This document shows positions 23,025 through 33,984 of a DNA stretch of 64,000 nt, piece by piece (positions within the stretch are counted from its first letter, which is position 1; every line of letters starts with the position of its first letter). Location: the NCBI GenBank assembly GCA_003013855.2, contig ML058440.1:62001-126000 (forward strand). Direction: 5' to 3'. The stretch comes from Liriodendron chinense (lineage: Eukaryota > Streptophyta > Magnoliopsida > Magnoliales > Magnoliaceae). The notes below the pieces were generated by a model. The model ran no database searches, was not told the origin of the DNA, and was given only the letters and a program-made list of their open reading frames with translations. A program made the position numbers and the translations under genes.

Positions 23025-23535
23025 GAGGAATAAGGAAACGACTAAATGACCCTCTTACAGCAAAGGACTCACGCTTTGAACCCATCCACATCTTACGTGA
23101 GGCCCATTGAGTTATCGTAAAGCAAATCTAACTCATCCACATGTAGAGGTTTTACTTTCATGTCATCGGCTTAAGTTTGAGGTCAAAACTCATCATAGAT
23201 GAATTACACTGGAGGAAACAGATCACAATTAATGTACAACGTTAGTGTAGTTATAAGCTACAAAAAATTTCTTTTCAAAAATTGAAAAAATCTTAGTGTA
23301 AGTTAATGGTTATCCAATTAAAATAAACGGATCAAATCAGCCTAAGGGGTGGGCCAAATTATTGTTTTGGGTGGGGCCCACACTCCCTTTAAAAAAAAGA
23401 TTACTCCTTTTGAGACAAGAGCTCAAATGTGACAGGGGAGCATTTTTATCCTCAAAAAGTGAAGAAATAGTTTTGAGCTTTAAAAAATTAGAAATTTGAA
23501 AAGGACGGGCTGCTATGATGACCATACATCATAGT
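23025..23535 (-). repeat. Right terminal arm of the giant inverted repeat
   Basis: About 510 bp. Includes GGTGGGGCCCACACTCCCTT, whose left-arm counterpart is decayed to GGGCGTACGCCCTACTTAAA. The outer end is at ATCATAGT (23528-23535). Confidence 0.8.
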
Positions 23536-24086
23536 AAAAAATAACTCACCTTGCCAGCGTCCTCTCACCATCGTGACTAAGGGGTATAGTGGAACTAAAA
23601 AAATATTCCAAAATTTAGGTGAGCCACAAGAAGTGTATGGATGGTCTTTAGGCATGACTGTTCATTATTCCCCTTGGTGCGTCCGTACCGAGCTTTTAAC
23701 AGCGTGAATCTCGGGCTGAATGGTAGACATGAGATCTCATGGCTCTGATCTTGGATTCTACATGTACATCACAGGTGGGCCCCACATAGATTGAACGTTT
23801 GATACTTACCCCGCCCATGTGGTTTGTTAATTACTATGCTCATGCGGTCATTCCTGAGTGGGATTCTCGATGCGCATACAGCCTGCTGTTCTGGTTGGGC
23901 TCGCTTCCCAAGTTTAGCTGCTATAAAAGGCGAGCAGCCATCAGATTCCGCACCTAACCCTAATCAACGGACGCCCCTCCTACGAAACCGATGGGGCCCG
24001 ATGTTATCTAATGGGCCCACCGGTGACCAAAGCCACCGACGCCAATTGGGTACTAGCCCCTTTGGTCCCTAGGTAGGAATCGACAG
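23536..24086. other. No gene seen
   Basis: Contains ATGTACATCACAGGTGGGCC at 23760, a foldback scrap, and GCTATAAAAGGCGAGCAG at 23920, a TATA-like word with no convincing coding region behind it. Confidence 0.45.
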
Positions 24087-24220
24087 TGGCTCGGATGGGC
24101 CGCCGTGACGTATGGGTTTTATCCACACCGTCCATCCACTTTGCCCTATCATTTAGGATACATGCCAAAAAAAAAGAAAAAAAAAAGAGGCAATTTCAAG
24201 GCTAAAGGCGACCAGTCTCT
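24087..24220. repeat. FB-A left-arm fragment
   Basis: GGGCCGCCGTGACGTATGGG, TTTTATCCACACCGTCCATC, then AAAAAAAAAGAAAAAAAAAA. The copy stops before the loop. Confidence 0.65.
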
Positions 24221-24325
24221 AAGGCTCACTTGGATACAATAGGGAATAAACATCTGTTATTGAGAACATTTTGGGAGCCGCTGAAGTTTTATATAAAGCC
24301 GATTTTATGGTCCCTACTTATGGTT

Positions 24326-24411
24326 CAATGGTAGACTTTGTGGGTTTTAACATTTGAGGTAAGACTTTCAATGGTAGACTTTGTGGGTTTTAACATTTGA
24401 GGTCATGGATT
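24326..24411 (+). repeat. 43-bp tandem duplication of a SINE-like segment
   Basis: CAATGGTAGACTTTGTGGGT and following bases start at 24326 and 24369. The second copy continues into GGTCATGGATTTAAGTG, matching the B-box side of the SINE-like family (GGTCATGGGTTCAAGCA). Confidence 0.8.
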
Positions 24412-24503
24412 TAAGTGTTTAAAAAAACTAAATAAAGAAGAAGATAAAGTTGGTATTTGTTTTTTAATCATCGTTGCCAAACTCCAAGCGTGGGACAGAA
24501 AAA

Positions 24504-25022
24504 CTGATTGCATGGTGTGTTTACGACACCAAGTTTTGTGGCCCCACCATGATGCAAGTATTGTATTCACACCATCTATCTATTTTGCGAGATCATTTTA
24601 AGGCATGAGCTAAAAAATGAGGCAGATCCAAGGTCAAGTAGACCACACCATAGAAAGTAGTAGGGCCAATGACGACCACCATTGAAATCTTCCTAGGGCC
24701 CACCATGATATTTACTTTCCATCAAACCCATTCATACGGTCACACATGCCTCCTGGATGAAGAGAAAACACAAATATCAACTTGTTCCAAAACTTTTATG
24801 GTCCCTAACAAGTTTACAATTATAGGCCTTCAATCCCCACTGCTTTCTGTGTGTGTGGTCCACCTGAGATTTGTATCTACCTCATTTTGGGCCTATGCCC
24901 TAAAATAATCTCATAAGATGGATGGACAGTATAAATATAATACATGCATTGTGGTGGGACCACAAAGTTTGGTTACATCAACACACTACCAAGGCCAATG
25001 GTGTGTGGCACACCACGCAATT
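24504..25022. repeat. FB-A foldback repeat, full length, TGATGT-ended
   Basis: GATTGCATGGTGTG (24505) and CACACCACGCAATT (25010-25023) pair at the ends; ACCAAGTTTTGTGGCCCCAC and GTGGGACCACAAAGTTTGGT pair next; AGTAGACCACACCATAGAAA and TGTGTGTGTGGTCCACCTGA inside. The loop holds GGTCACACATGCCTCCTGGATG. One of the best-preserved copies. Confidence 0.82.
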
Positions 25023-25784
25023 TATTTCTGTGGGCAGTATAGTCGCCAATCCGCTTCTCGAAACCACACCTTTACTCATAGTGTCACGTGAATAATAAAG
25101 AAAATAAGCATTTTAATTTTCTCGCTAAGATGGGAAAGGATCCACTGATGTACCAGTGACCAAACCCTCATTTTCCATGCACATGGAAGTCAATTGCGTA
25201 TGAGATCCGAATTGCTGATCTGTGGGCCCATTGTGTTGAAGGGCCATATACTAAAAATCTGACCCCTCAAATCATCTTAGCAGGTGATAGGTTGCCTTTT
25301 GACATTGGCAATGGTTGGGATAGATGTTACCAGAATTACTAGCAACTTAATGTTGTCCACTCCAAATTGCACGTTCCAGAGGGTAATTTGAAATCTTGGT
25401 CAATAAGTTTAGTGGCCCGAAAATATGATTTTATACTATAAAATAAGTTCCAATGCAATTTTATATGTGCAATCTTGAGATCTACGCTTTGATTTGTTCA
25501 GTAGCATGCATATAAATTATAATATAACACTTTCTACATTGAGTCTGTTATAAAATAATAAAAAACATTAATTATTTATAGGGTAACAATTTCCACGACT
25601 CATTTATTATATAATAATAACAACTTTCATTACTTATGCATGTGAAACGCACGCGTATACAAGAAAAAAGGGGAGAACTAGAAAACTGACAAAAGGGGAG
25701 AAATAGTAGGTAAGCTGTGGGCCCGGAAGAGGAGCACGACTTGGCTGGGACCTCAGAACCAGCAGCATGGGTGTGACCCTGACA
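25023..25784. other. Unassigned A/T-rich DNA
   Basis: No gene or repeat family recognised. 25550-25660 carries short AATAATAA runs. Confidence 0.35.
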
Positions 25785-26250
25785 GTAGGGCCCACCTTGA
25801 TATATGCATGCTGTTTATCTGTTTTGACAACTTATTTTAGGGTGTGGTCCAAAAACAATAAAGATAAAAATTTTAGATGGGCTACGCCACATAAAACAAT
25901 TGTTATTGATCATTAAAAACCTTTTGTAGGCCACAAAAGTTTTGGACGAAGCTGATATTTGTTTTTCAATTTTATCCCGGTCTGTTAGACCTGATCAACA
26001 GGTTGGATTGTCAAAAAACAATATGTTGGACCCTACGAAGATTTCAATGGTGGTTGTTCAATGACCACTGCTTTCTATGATGTGGTTCACCTAATATTTG
26101 TATCTTTATTTTTTGAAAACACCCCTTGAAATAAGTTGTCAAAATAGATGGACAGTGTGGACACTACAATGCATGCATCAAAGTGGTCCCTGCAGTTGAG
26201 AGTCACACAATGCATGCATCAAAGTGGTCCCTGCAGTTGAGAGTCACACC
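25785..26250. repeat. FB-A foldback repeat with duplicated right end
   Basis: TAGGGCCCACCTTGATATAT pairs with ATGCATCAAAGTGGTCCCTG. The right end is duplicated: CAATGCATGCATCAAAGTGG starts at 26167 and 26208 (41-bp period). Confidence 0.78.
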
Positions 26251-26441
26251 CATGTCGCTGGTCCCGGTGCAACCAAGTCACGCTCCAAAGAGAGAGTGCC
26301 CTGTTTTGTAGGTAAACTGTGGGCTACAGAGAACAGAACAGTATGTCGGACAAAAGGCAATATATTTCGTTTTCCTAAAGTACCGCTAGCTTTGTTTTTT
26401 AAATATCCAGGGTCTTCCGAGGCAAAAACCTTTCAAAGCTG

Positions 26442-26446
<5 letters not shown>

Positions 26447-26492
<46 letters not shown>
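26447..26492. repeat. (AT)n microsatellite
   Basis: About 23 AT units, followed by GCACGCACAC. It abuts the foldback element at 26508. The Ile-Tyr run in the open frame over it is not protein. Confidence 0.97.
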
Positions 26493-26496
<4 letters not shown>

Positions 26497-26507
26497 GCAC
26501 ACACTAT

Positions 26508-27024
26508 GCACTCGACCTCATGGATAGTTACCATGAGGTCGAGCTGTATGGGCTCCACTGTGATGTGAGATAGGCATCCACACCATGTCAGATGCACCAT
26601 TTCGTGGTGGAGTATGGGCCTAAACCTCAGGCAAATCTATGACTTGGGTGAGCTACACCATAGGCAATAGTTAAAAGTGGACATCCACCCATTGAATCAT
26701 TTATAACCGTTTACAAGATCAACTGAAATGTGGTTGAGAAATTCAGCCCATCTAATGTGCGTGTCCTACTTGAACAAGCAGTCAAGTTTCAACCACATCC
26801 AAAACTCAGGTGGGCCCCAACAAGTGCTTTTAGATGTTATAAGCATGATTTTCCACTGCTTCAGTTGGTATAGCCCATTTGAGTTCCAGATGCATACAGC
26901 TGATTTTTGCCATATCCCATGATCAATAAGAGACCCACCAAATGCATGGTGTGGATGTCAGATACACATCATAGTGGGGCCCACACAGCTCGACCTCATG
27001 GGAACTTCCCATAAGGTGAAGCGC
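26508..27024. repeat. FB-C foldback element with hairpin ends
   Basis: Left end ACTCGACCTCATGGATAGTT, ACCATGAGGTCGAGCTGTAT; right end ACAGCTCGACCTCATGGGAA, CTTCCCATAAGGTGAAG. Each end is itself a small palindrome around CATGG..CCATG. Inside, CCACTGTGATGTGAGAT pairs with ATACACATCATAGTGGGGCC, and CTTGGGTGAGCTACACCATA with TTGGTATAGCCCATTTGAGT. Shares the general plan but not the sequence of FB-A. Confidence 0.78.
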
Positions 27025-27587
27025 ATTGTACCTTTTCCCATATATTACAAAATGAATTCTTTATATAAATCAATATTTCATATACTTATTATATGCATCG
27101 GAGCTACCTATATAATCTCACTAGAAAACTAATTAGAACTTGATCAATGATTATAATTCTGATCATACTCGTGCAGGATTTTTAAGCTGCAAAACCATAA
27201 TACATTAGAGGTGTATTGACTTTTCCTTTTAATGCTAGCCCTTAATACATTTTTCTAATTGATTGATAAAGTCCAAGTTTTCTTAAAACAACAAAGAAGT
27301 CTATGCAAATGTATGTGTATGGGCCACTCAAAATTTTAAAGATAGGAACATATGGTGCACCTGCTCCATACCATGTACTCAAGCCATGGACCATTGGGTC
27401 ACCTTGTTTGGACATTCTACAATTATCAAATACTAATATTCACAAGTCATCCAGTGGCTAGGTTGGTTGAATATCCATGCATATTTGAGTCATGCCTCGG
27501 CAATAGGGTTTAGAAAATCAGGGGTCTGTTGCATATATGTGTGCCACGCATTTATGGAGATTGAATGCTTGATACAACATGATTTTG
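27025..27587. other. Unassigned
   Basis: A/T-rich; no gene or repeat family recognised. Confidence 0.35.
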
Positions 27588-27690
27588 GCGTTTAACTTCG
27601 GATTCTCTCTCGTAAGTTACAATGTAAGAGAAGGATAGCGTTTAACTTCGGATTCTCTCTTGTAAGTTGCAAAACGTAAGAGAAGGAAAA
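27588..27690. repeat. 50-bp tandem duplication
   Basis: GCGTTTAACTTCGGATTCTC starts at 27588 and at 27638; each unit holds CTCTCTCGTAAGTTAC and GTAAGAGAAGG, themselves nearly inverted. Confidence 0.85.
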
Positions 27691-27853
27691 TATCAAGCGC
27701 TTGATGGAAGTAGCAATGTTAGGATATTGGTGAATCACATCAGCAACTGATACGTTCAAGGCTATGATAGACACAGTGGGTCCCACCACCTCTAAAAGTT
27801 ATAAAAAAAAAGAAAAAAGATGGTGTGATGTATGATCAATCTTCGTGAGGAAA

Positions 27854-28338
27854 CGGATTAGGTGTGGCCCTTACTCTGGGGCCCACCTTGATGCATGTAT
27901 TCTAAATCCACTCCGTCCATCCATTTTTTCATATCATTTTATCTCATGAGCCCAAAAAATGAAGAAGATTCAATTTTCAGGTGAACCATGATATAGGAAA
28001 CTGTGTTGATTGAATGCCCTATCATTAAAAACTTCCCAAGGACCACCGCAATGTTTATTTTCCATCCAGCCTGTTGATAAGGTCACATAAACCTGAATGA
28101 AGAGAAAAAGACAAATATCAGCTTCATCCAAAAATTTGTGGTCCATTAATGGTCAATCACCACTATTTCCTATGGTATGATTCACCTGAGAACTAAAAAT
28201 GCTTCATTTTTTGGCACTTCCTCTAAAATGATCTGGCAAAACAGATAGACGGCCTGGATATAGAATACATGCATCAAGGTGGGTCCCAAAGTAAGGGCCG
28301 CACCGTCTTGGGTGACGCCCGTGCCGCACCTACTCCGC
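27854..28338. repeat. FB-A foldback repeat, full length
   Basis: Outer ends CGGATTAGGTGTGGCCCTTA and GTGCCGCACCTACTCCG; GGGGCCCACCTTGATGCATG pairs with CATGCATCAAGGTGGGTCCC; loop AGCCTGTTGATAAGGTCACA. Clean 485-bp copy. Confidence 0.82.
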
Positions 28339-29384
28339 TTATTTCAAGGTGCGTGAATGGCGTGAGTCCAAAAATGCCGTGAAGATGCCGGTGGGGGTGA
28401 AAAGAATAGTAGGCCAGTAACCAATCAATCTTGATTCATGTGGGACCAACTAAGTCAGCCATCAATTTTTTAGTCGTAAATTTGAAATATGTACCTCAGT
28501 TACACCGTCCGAATCATGCAGCCCATGTGCTATTCACAAAAATCTTTGACTTCATTGTAAGTGGTTGATTGGTGGACAAAATAATAAATGGTCAAGATGA
28601 AAGGATACAAATCCAATAATCATTGTCGGCCTAAATAATTTATTTATAGTTTATCAAATCCATTTATACATATAAACATAATTACAACATGTCTTAGGAA
28701 ATATAACCATAAGTAAAGCTTGGTAATTATAATTGCAGATCTTTTCAAAACTCGTAAATAGCAACGTTGAAGGTTTGTCCAAGGTTTTGTGCTATGTGGC
28801 ACACGGTTTTTCCGTGCACATGCATTGCGTGTGTAAAATATATTAGTTAATCTCAAGTGATCAAGACCCGTGTAAACACATGTATTACCTTTAATCTCTT
28901 AGTATCTAAGATGTGTCACATGAGTCAATAAGCACGTGTGCCAAATTTATATTGGCCACTCCCCAAGTGGGAGCTCTCCACATGTGCTAGGTCCATCCTT
29001 AGTCAAGGTGTTTGACAAACACAAAACCCACGTGCCAACACAACTTTGCTTCATCCAAATGGTCCCTTACTTGGGGATAAGTATCTAATTAATTCAACTT
29101 GGGACTGCCATTTACAGTGGGTCTCACCTCTTAACATGGGTGTCCCGCGGGCCTTTGAGTGGGCTTGGGCTAGAGTGTTCATCTTAAGGGCGGGCTCGGA
29201 CCTAAAATTCAAGCCCATTGCAAAGTTGGGCCAGGCTTGGATACAACTATCCCAAAGATCGGAAACCCGGCCTGGCCTCTCCCTCTCCCTCTCCTCACCT
29301 CTCTCTCAATCTCTCTCAGTGGTAGGCCTGGCGACAACGCCCAATGGCCACGAAAACCCGTAACGGGATTTCCTGTGACTAGCT
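28339..29384. other. No gene seen
   Basis: 28340-29040 is unassigned. 29150-29330 has GGGCTTGGGCTAG, GGGCGGGCTCGGACC and TTGGGCCAGGCTTGG, typical of hAT-like subterminal repeats, then a CTCTCC run at 29278-29325. Confidence 0.4.
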
Positions 29385-29800
29385 GCGTGGGCTCACTGTG
29401 ATGTTTGCGAGAAATCCACCCTGTTCATCTACTTTTTTTTTAGCTCAGTTTAAGATTGGGACAAAAAATGAGGAGGATAAAAAACTAAAGCGAGTCCCAT
29501 TATATGAAAAGTAGAGATTTAATGACCACCGTTAAAACATTATAAAGGCTACAACATTTTTTAATCAGTCTAATACTTGTTTGTTTTCGGTTCATCCAAG
29601 TGGGAATGACTTTATGAATGGTTTGGATGGCAGATAAACATCACGGTAGACCCCCGGAAGATATCAATGGTAGCGATTTCTTTCCTCACCTTTTTATTCG
29701 AATTCTCCTCATTTTTTTTACCCTGTCCAAAAATATGTGGCAAAATGGATGGACAGTAAATTTTTAGAAAACATCACAGTGGGCCCTAGATAGCTTCCTA
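29385..29800. repeat. FB-A foldback repeat, diverged
   Basis: GCGTGGGCTCACTGTGATGT and AAACATCACAGTGGGCCCTA pair; flanking GATTTCCTGTGACTAGCT and AGCTTCCTACAACAGAAA may extend the arms. Loop TGACTTTATGAATGGTTTGG. Confidence 0.7.
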
Positions 29801-29870
29801 CAACAGAAACTTCCTAAGACGGCATGTACTAGGAAATCTGCGTCCGAACCAGCACCAGATTTCTCGGACA

Positions 29871-30305
29871 TGGATTGCATAGGGAGTAAATCATGTGGGC
29901 CCACCGTGATATATGTGTATCCATCCGTTTTATCTGATCATTTTAGAGCATGAGCCCAAAATTGAATCATATCCAAAGCTTAAGTTGGTCACACCATAGT
30001 AAACAGTGTTAATAATGACAACCACGTTGAAACCTTCCTAGGCCCAAAATGATATTTATTTGTTATCCAACCTAATCATAAGATAACACTAACATGGATG
30101 AGGGGAAAAAAAAAAATCATCTTGATCCAAAACTTTTATGCCCTAATAAATTTCAACATAGGAGTTCAATTCATGTGGGTTACCTATGATGTGGTCCACT
30201 TGAGTTTTGGATACGTTTCAGTTTTGGATGTTACCCTAAAGTGACCAGGACTAAGACACATATCATATTCACGGTGGCCCTACAGAGGTTACTGAGCACG
30301 CAACC
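29871..30305. repeat. FB-A foldback repeat
   Basis: ATGGATTGCATAGG and TGAGCACGCAACC near the ends; GGGCCCACCGTGATATATGT pairs with ATCATATTCACGGTGGCCCT. The right inner arm is shortened by a deletion. Confidence 0.7.
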
Positions 30306-30417
30306 TTCTTCCCTTTACATTATAACAACTGTCTACGTCAGCCCGATCACTTCTCTACGCGGGCCCTAATGTCATTTCTCATTAGCATGTGAGAGAAGAC
30401 TCTAAAACACACGCAAC

Positions 30418-30735
30418 TGCATTAGGTGCGGTCCTTGCCTTTATGGCCCGAGCTAAAAAGTAAGTAGATCCAAATCTCAAGCGAACCGTACTTTAGGAAA
30501 CAGTGGTGATTAACCATTAAAACCTCCGTGTGATCCATAAAGTGAGATGACAAAGAAAAATGACTGTGGCCCTTGGGAAGTTTTTAATGATGGAGCATTC
30601 AACAACTTATAATATGGTCCACCTGAGATTTGGATTGCTTGGTTTTTGGGCTCATGCCCTAAAATGATTTAGAAAAATGGATGAACCATGTGGATATACA
30701 ATACATAATCAAGGTGGACCCACGCTAAGGGCCCA
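30418..30735. repeat. FB-A foldback repeat, internally deleted
   Basis: Starts ATTAGGTGCGGTCCTTGCCT; the left outer arm (GATGTATGTG..CATCCATC) is deleted, core CTCAAGCGAACCGTACTTTA and ATATGGTCCACCTGAGATTT pair; right end AATACATAATCAAGGTGGAC. Confidence 0.68.
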
Positions 30736-31228
30736 TTTGGATGCCACCAAATAAGTTACTTTTTCTACTTACAGCAGTAGATAAGTAACTTACTTCGTAT
30801 AAGTAAGTTTGGTTTATGATAATTAATAAGCAACGTTTTAACTTAAAAATACATAGCCATTCCAGCTAATATTTTTAGCTTTTGTACTTTTTCACAAGTT
30901 ATTGAATAGAGTAACAGTAGAGGTGAAAGAGAGAAAAATGATATCAGACTAATCCAAAACTTCTGGGACCTCCAAGAAGGTTTCAATGGTATATGTTCAA
31001 TCTCCCACTACTTTCTGCAGTGTGGTCCACTGGATCCTTAGATCTGTCTTAATTTTTTGCTCAAGCCTTAAAATGATCCCAAAACATGGACAGACAGTTT
31101 GGATATAAGAAGTACCTCATGGTGGGACCCACAGAACTTGATGACGTCACTACACCAACAACCTCGCTGGTGTAGGGTGCACCAGCCAATCCACTTCCAT
31201 TTAATACCATGCGCCAAACGCCCCCTTG
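30727..31228. mobile_element. Possible hAT-like MITE with embedded FB-A right half
   Basis: Left AAGGGCCCATTTGGATGCCA and right ACCATGCGCCAAACGCCCCC form a weak inverted pair. Inside, 30900-31195 is the right part of an FB-A copy (AATCCAAAACTTCTGGGACC ... ACCTCATGGTGGGACCCACA). No clear target duplication. Confidence 0.4.
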
Positions 31229-31425
31229 GGGGTTAGGTTTGAGCTTGGGCTTGAGCCACACCTTATATATACAATCCTGGATGGACTATTTTAACTCGTC
31301 ACCAGCGGCTGGATCTAGACCTACTTTTAATAACATGGGATGGGCTTGGACAAAGGTTGGCCCGACCCTAACTCAGCCAGTTAACACCCCTACTACTGAA
31401 CTATTAATATAAGATACAGGAGTGG

Positions 31426-31580
31426 ATTAGGTATTACCTGGTAAAACCTTAGTGGATGTTACCCTAACCATGTGGGGCCTACCTTGATGAATTTGTTGTA
31501 TATCTAGTTGATCCCAAAACTGAAGCAGATCCAAATTTCAGGTGTACCACACCACTGGAAACAATGGTGAAAGGCCAAGC
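31426..31580. repeat. FB-A left-half fragment
   Basis: GGATTAGGTATTACCTGGTA, ATGTGGGGCCTACCTTGATG, CAGGTGTACCACACCACTGG; then similarity stops. Confidence 0.62.
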
Positions 31581-33984
31581 TCGTATAAGCATATTGTCTC
31601 CACTTCACCAAATCTTACTAATTTCTGAAGGTTAGGATCAGTTCTCGTGTATTCTCAATGGATGGATGTAATATGAATGATGTGTAGCAGTGGGTCTAAT
31701 TAATAAGAGTTTTTTATGGGTAAGATTCAATTAAATCGGCAAGCCACAAAGCATACGCTCGAATTGCCAGGTGCTAAGAATGATATAATGTTATGTCAAT
31801 GGATGTAATACGTAGATAGTTGGAGAAATAAAGAGTGTTGCACTATGTTGAGATATGATCTAGATAAAGATGACTTTAGACGACTAGATGGATGAAAGTG
31901 TCATGTAGGCTAGCTCGAGCAGCTTTGGTTGGAACTTAGATTATTTCAGAGGCTTAAACCTTGGCTAGGCTAGCCCAGACCAGGGTAGGCTCTTCTTACT
32001 CGTTCACACTTTCCTTAATGGAGGAATTGACTAAGGCGAAGGAGGAGGAATCACTCTTAGTAAGGAGGGGTAAAAATTTCTGAATGATAAAATCGGAGGT
32101 ATGATGGGTATTTATAACTGCTTTTAATGACAGCTCCCATAATTTAGGGTGTATGAGGGGGTATTTGTAAGTCCTTTGCTTCAACTCCATCTTTGAACAG
32201 CTGGACTCCGAAGCTGTGAGCTCTTCCCTCTTTGGTTCGATGTACTTTTTGGTTCAACTCAACTCCAAAGTTAATGGTGGGACCTAGGCTTGGTTTTAGG
32301 GTCTTAACTAGATGAGTTGACTAGGTGGAAGGGCTGAGCTGATCGAGTGGGTTGACTTAGCAAGTTGACTCACCTGGTTGCCCCGTTAAAGGTGTTTCAG
32401 CTCGAGTTTTCTTTGAGGTAGGTTTTTCAGGATTTATGCTTCAGGCCTTCAGGGTGTTCTGGCTAGGTGAGTTAACTAGGTAGATTTTTTTATATGGATT
32501 AGGTTTTTGGACATGGATTTGTATATGGGTTAAGGTTTTGGACATACATCAGGGTTTAGACAACAAGTACGAAAACATGGATTTAGGATATGGGTTAAGG
32601 TTTGGCTATGAATCAGGGTATTGGATTAGGGTTTGGATATGAGTTAATGCTAGGATAAGGGTAAGGATCATCATCCTATCATAATCATCCAATTTGAATC
32701 ATCCTTTTTGGCTTGGGGTGGGGTGTCTATACTACTATACGATACTGTAACGATGGTGTTGGACAATAACGATCTATGTTAAAAGTAAAAATAAATTAAG
32801 CTATCTACGATAAATGTAAAGAAAAGATGGATTGTGCTTGGCGTTAGCCCTAAGCTTTTCATCGCGTGCTCCTTTTATAGGTTATTGAGGCGGCAAAATC
32901 ATTGTTGTGTTTCCTTAATAGTTCGGATCCTTCGCATTTACGACTTTTGATGTAGTCTTCCCATAGGAGATATTGTAAATATGAAATTATTGCTCAGATG
33001 TCCACTTTTTCACAGATGTTCCACGTAGATTGGATATTCAGGACACTATTGCATCTAAAAATAGCTTGATTAGGAGTCATCTCCACCTTCTCTTATCGTG
33101 TTCTTCTGATCATGGAACTAGATCCACCAGATCCTGATCTTCCATTCTCTTGATTCCGATCCGCTCCAATATGGGCTCATATTGCTGCATATCCACTCAA
33201 ATATTGGTTCAATATTTGGATATTTAAAATCTTCATCTTCGCCACAAGAGCTCCGAACACTTCTGTGAAGATCTTCCATTTTAGAAGGATTGTGAGAAAT
33301 GACCTTACCAAGCATATCCAGATTTGTTATAGGATCCTTGGCTTGGTGGGTCTTTTATAGGCGTATTGGGTATGCTGTCTCATTTACTTGCCACACGTAT
33401 TATGACCACATGTCATTCGACATTTCACTCCTCTAAAGGCATACGTACGGTTCTGTGCCACCATATTAATAGTAGAAGACATATCATGGAAGAAAAGGTT
33501 ATGAAAGATATTAGATGCAAGTACAATTCTTCTAAATTGAAGCCTACGGTCGACACATGGTGGCTTTCTATTGATCCTCAGTACACGTGCCGAAGGTAGG
33601 TGTACATAATTACACATTCCTTTTACTCTACCATGGTAATTATGAAAACAAACACAGAAATGTAATATTTATTACACCAATACTTATGAACATGGACCAT
33701 AAGTCATGACTATTTAATTTGAATATTTTATTTTCCACCTACACAAATATAAGTAATTTACCAAGAATTTAATAGAAAGTACTAACCTATTTAAAAAGTA
33801 CTTAGTATAATAATTACAATCCGGTACCTACTTAAGGCACTACTTACTATAATAATCATGGTAGAAAGTACCTACTATAATAATTACAACCCTTTAGTTT
33901 CTACTTTTTTTTTTTTTTTTTCAACCATTCTACTTATCTCTCTCTCTTTCTTCCATGGGATGGATGATCTTTATTAAAAGAACC
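31581..33984. other. No gene; probable LTR-like and repeat DNA
   Basis: 31200-31400 and 32330-32450 have hAT-like or LTR-like words. 32480-32680 is a degenerate repeat of GGATTAGGGTTTGGATATGG-type units. 33700-33905 holds about three eroded units of AGTACCTACTATAATAATTA. 33905-33921 is poly-T. Short minus-strand frames at 31996-32190 and 33118-33315 match nothing I know. Confidence 0.4.

Larger units (their letters stand above)
19341..23535. mobile_element. Giant inverted-repeat (foldback) element, 4.2 kb
   Basis: Left arm 19341-19866 is the imperfect inverted copy of right arm about 23025-23535. Paired landmarks: ACTAAGATATGATTATGG / CCATACATCATAGT at the ends; CTGATTTGATCCATTCATTT / AAATAAACGGATCAAATCAG; TACATGTGGATGGATTGGAT / ATCTAACTCATCCACATGTA; ACACTAACGTTATAGG / CAACGTTAGTGTAG. 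The 3.15-kb interior holds a (TTA)n tract, a copia scrap, a two-way 20-bp minisatellite and a palindromic array of about 187-bp units. No transposase reading frame and no clear target duplication, so the superfamily is unknown; long arms would fit a Mutator-like or foldback element. Confidence 0.8.

Noticed and set aside
23824..24072. Open frame after a TATA-like GCTATAAAAGG
   Set aside because: The TATA-like word lies inside the frame and not ahead of it; product shows no known domain.
26224..26568. 114-residue open frame on the plus strand
   Set aside because: Runs through the (AT)n tract giving Ile-Tyr repeats and through a duplicated foldback end.
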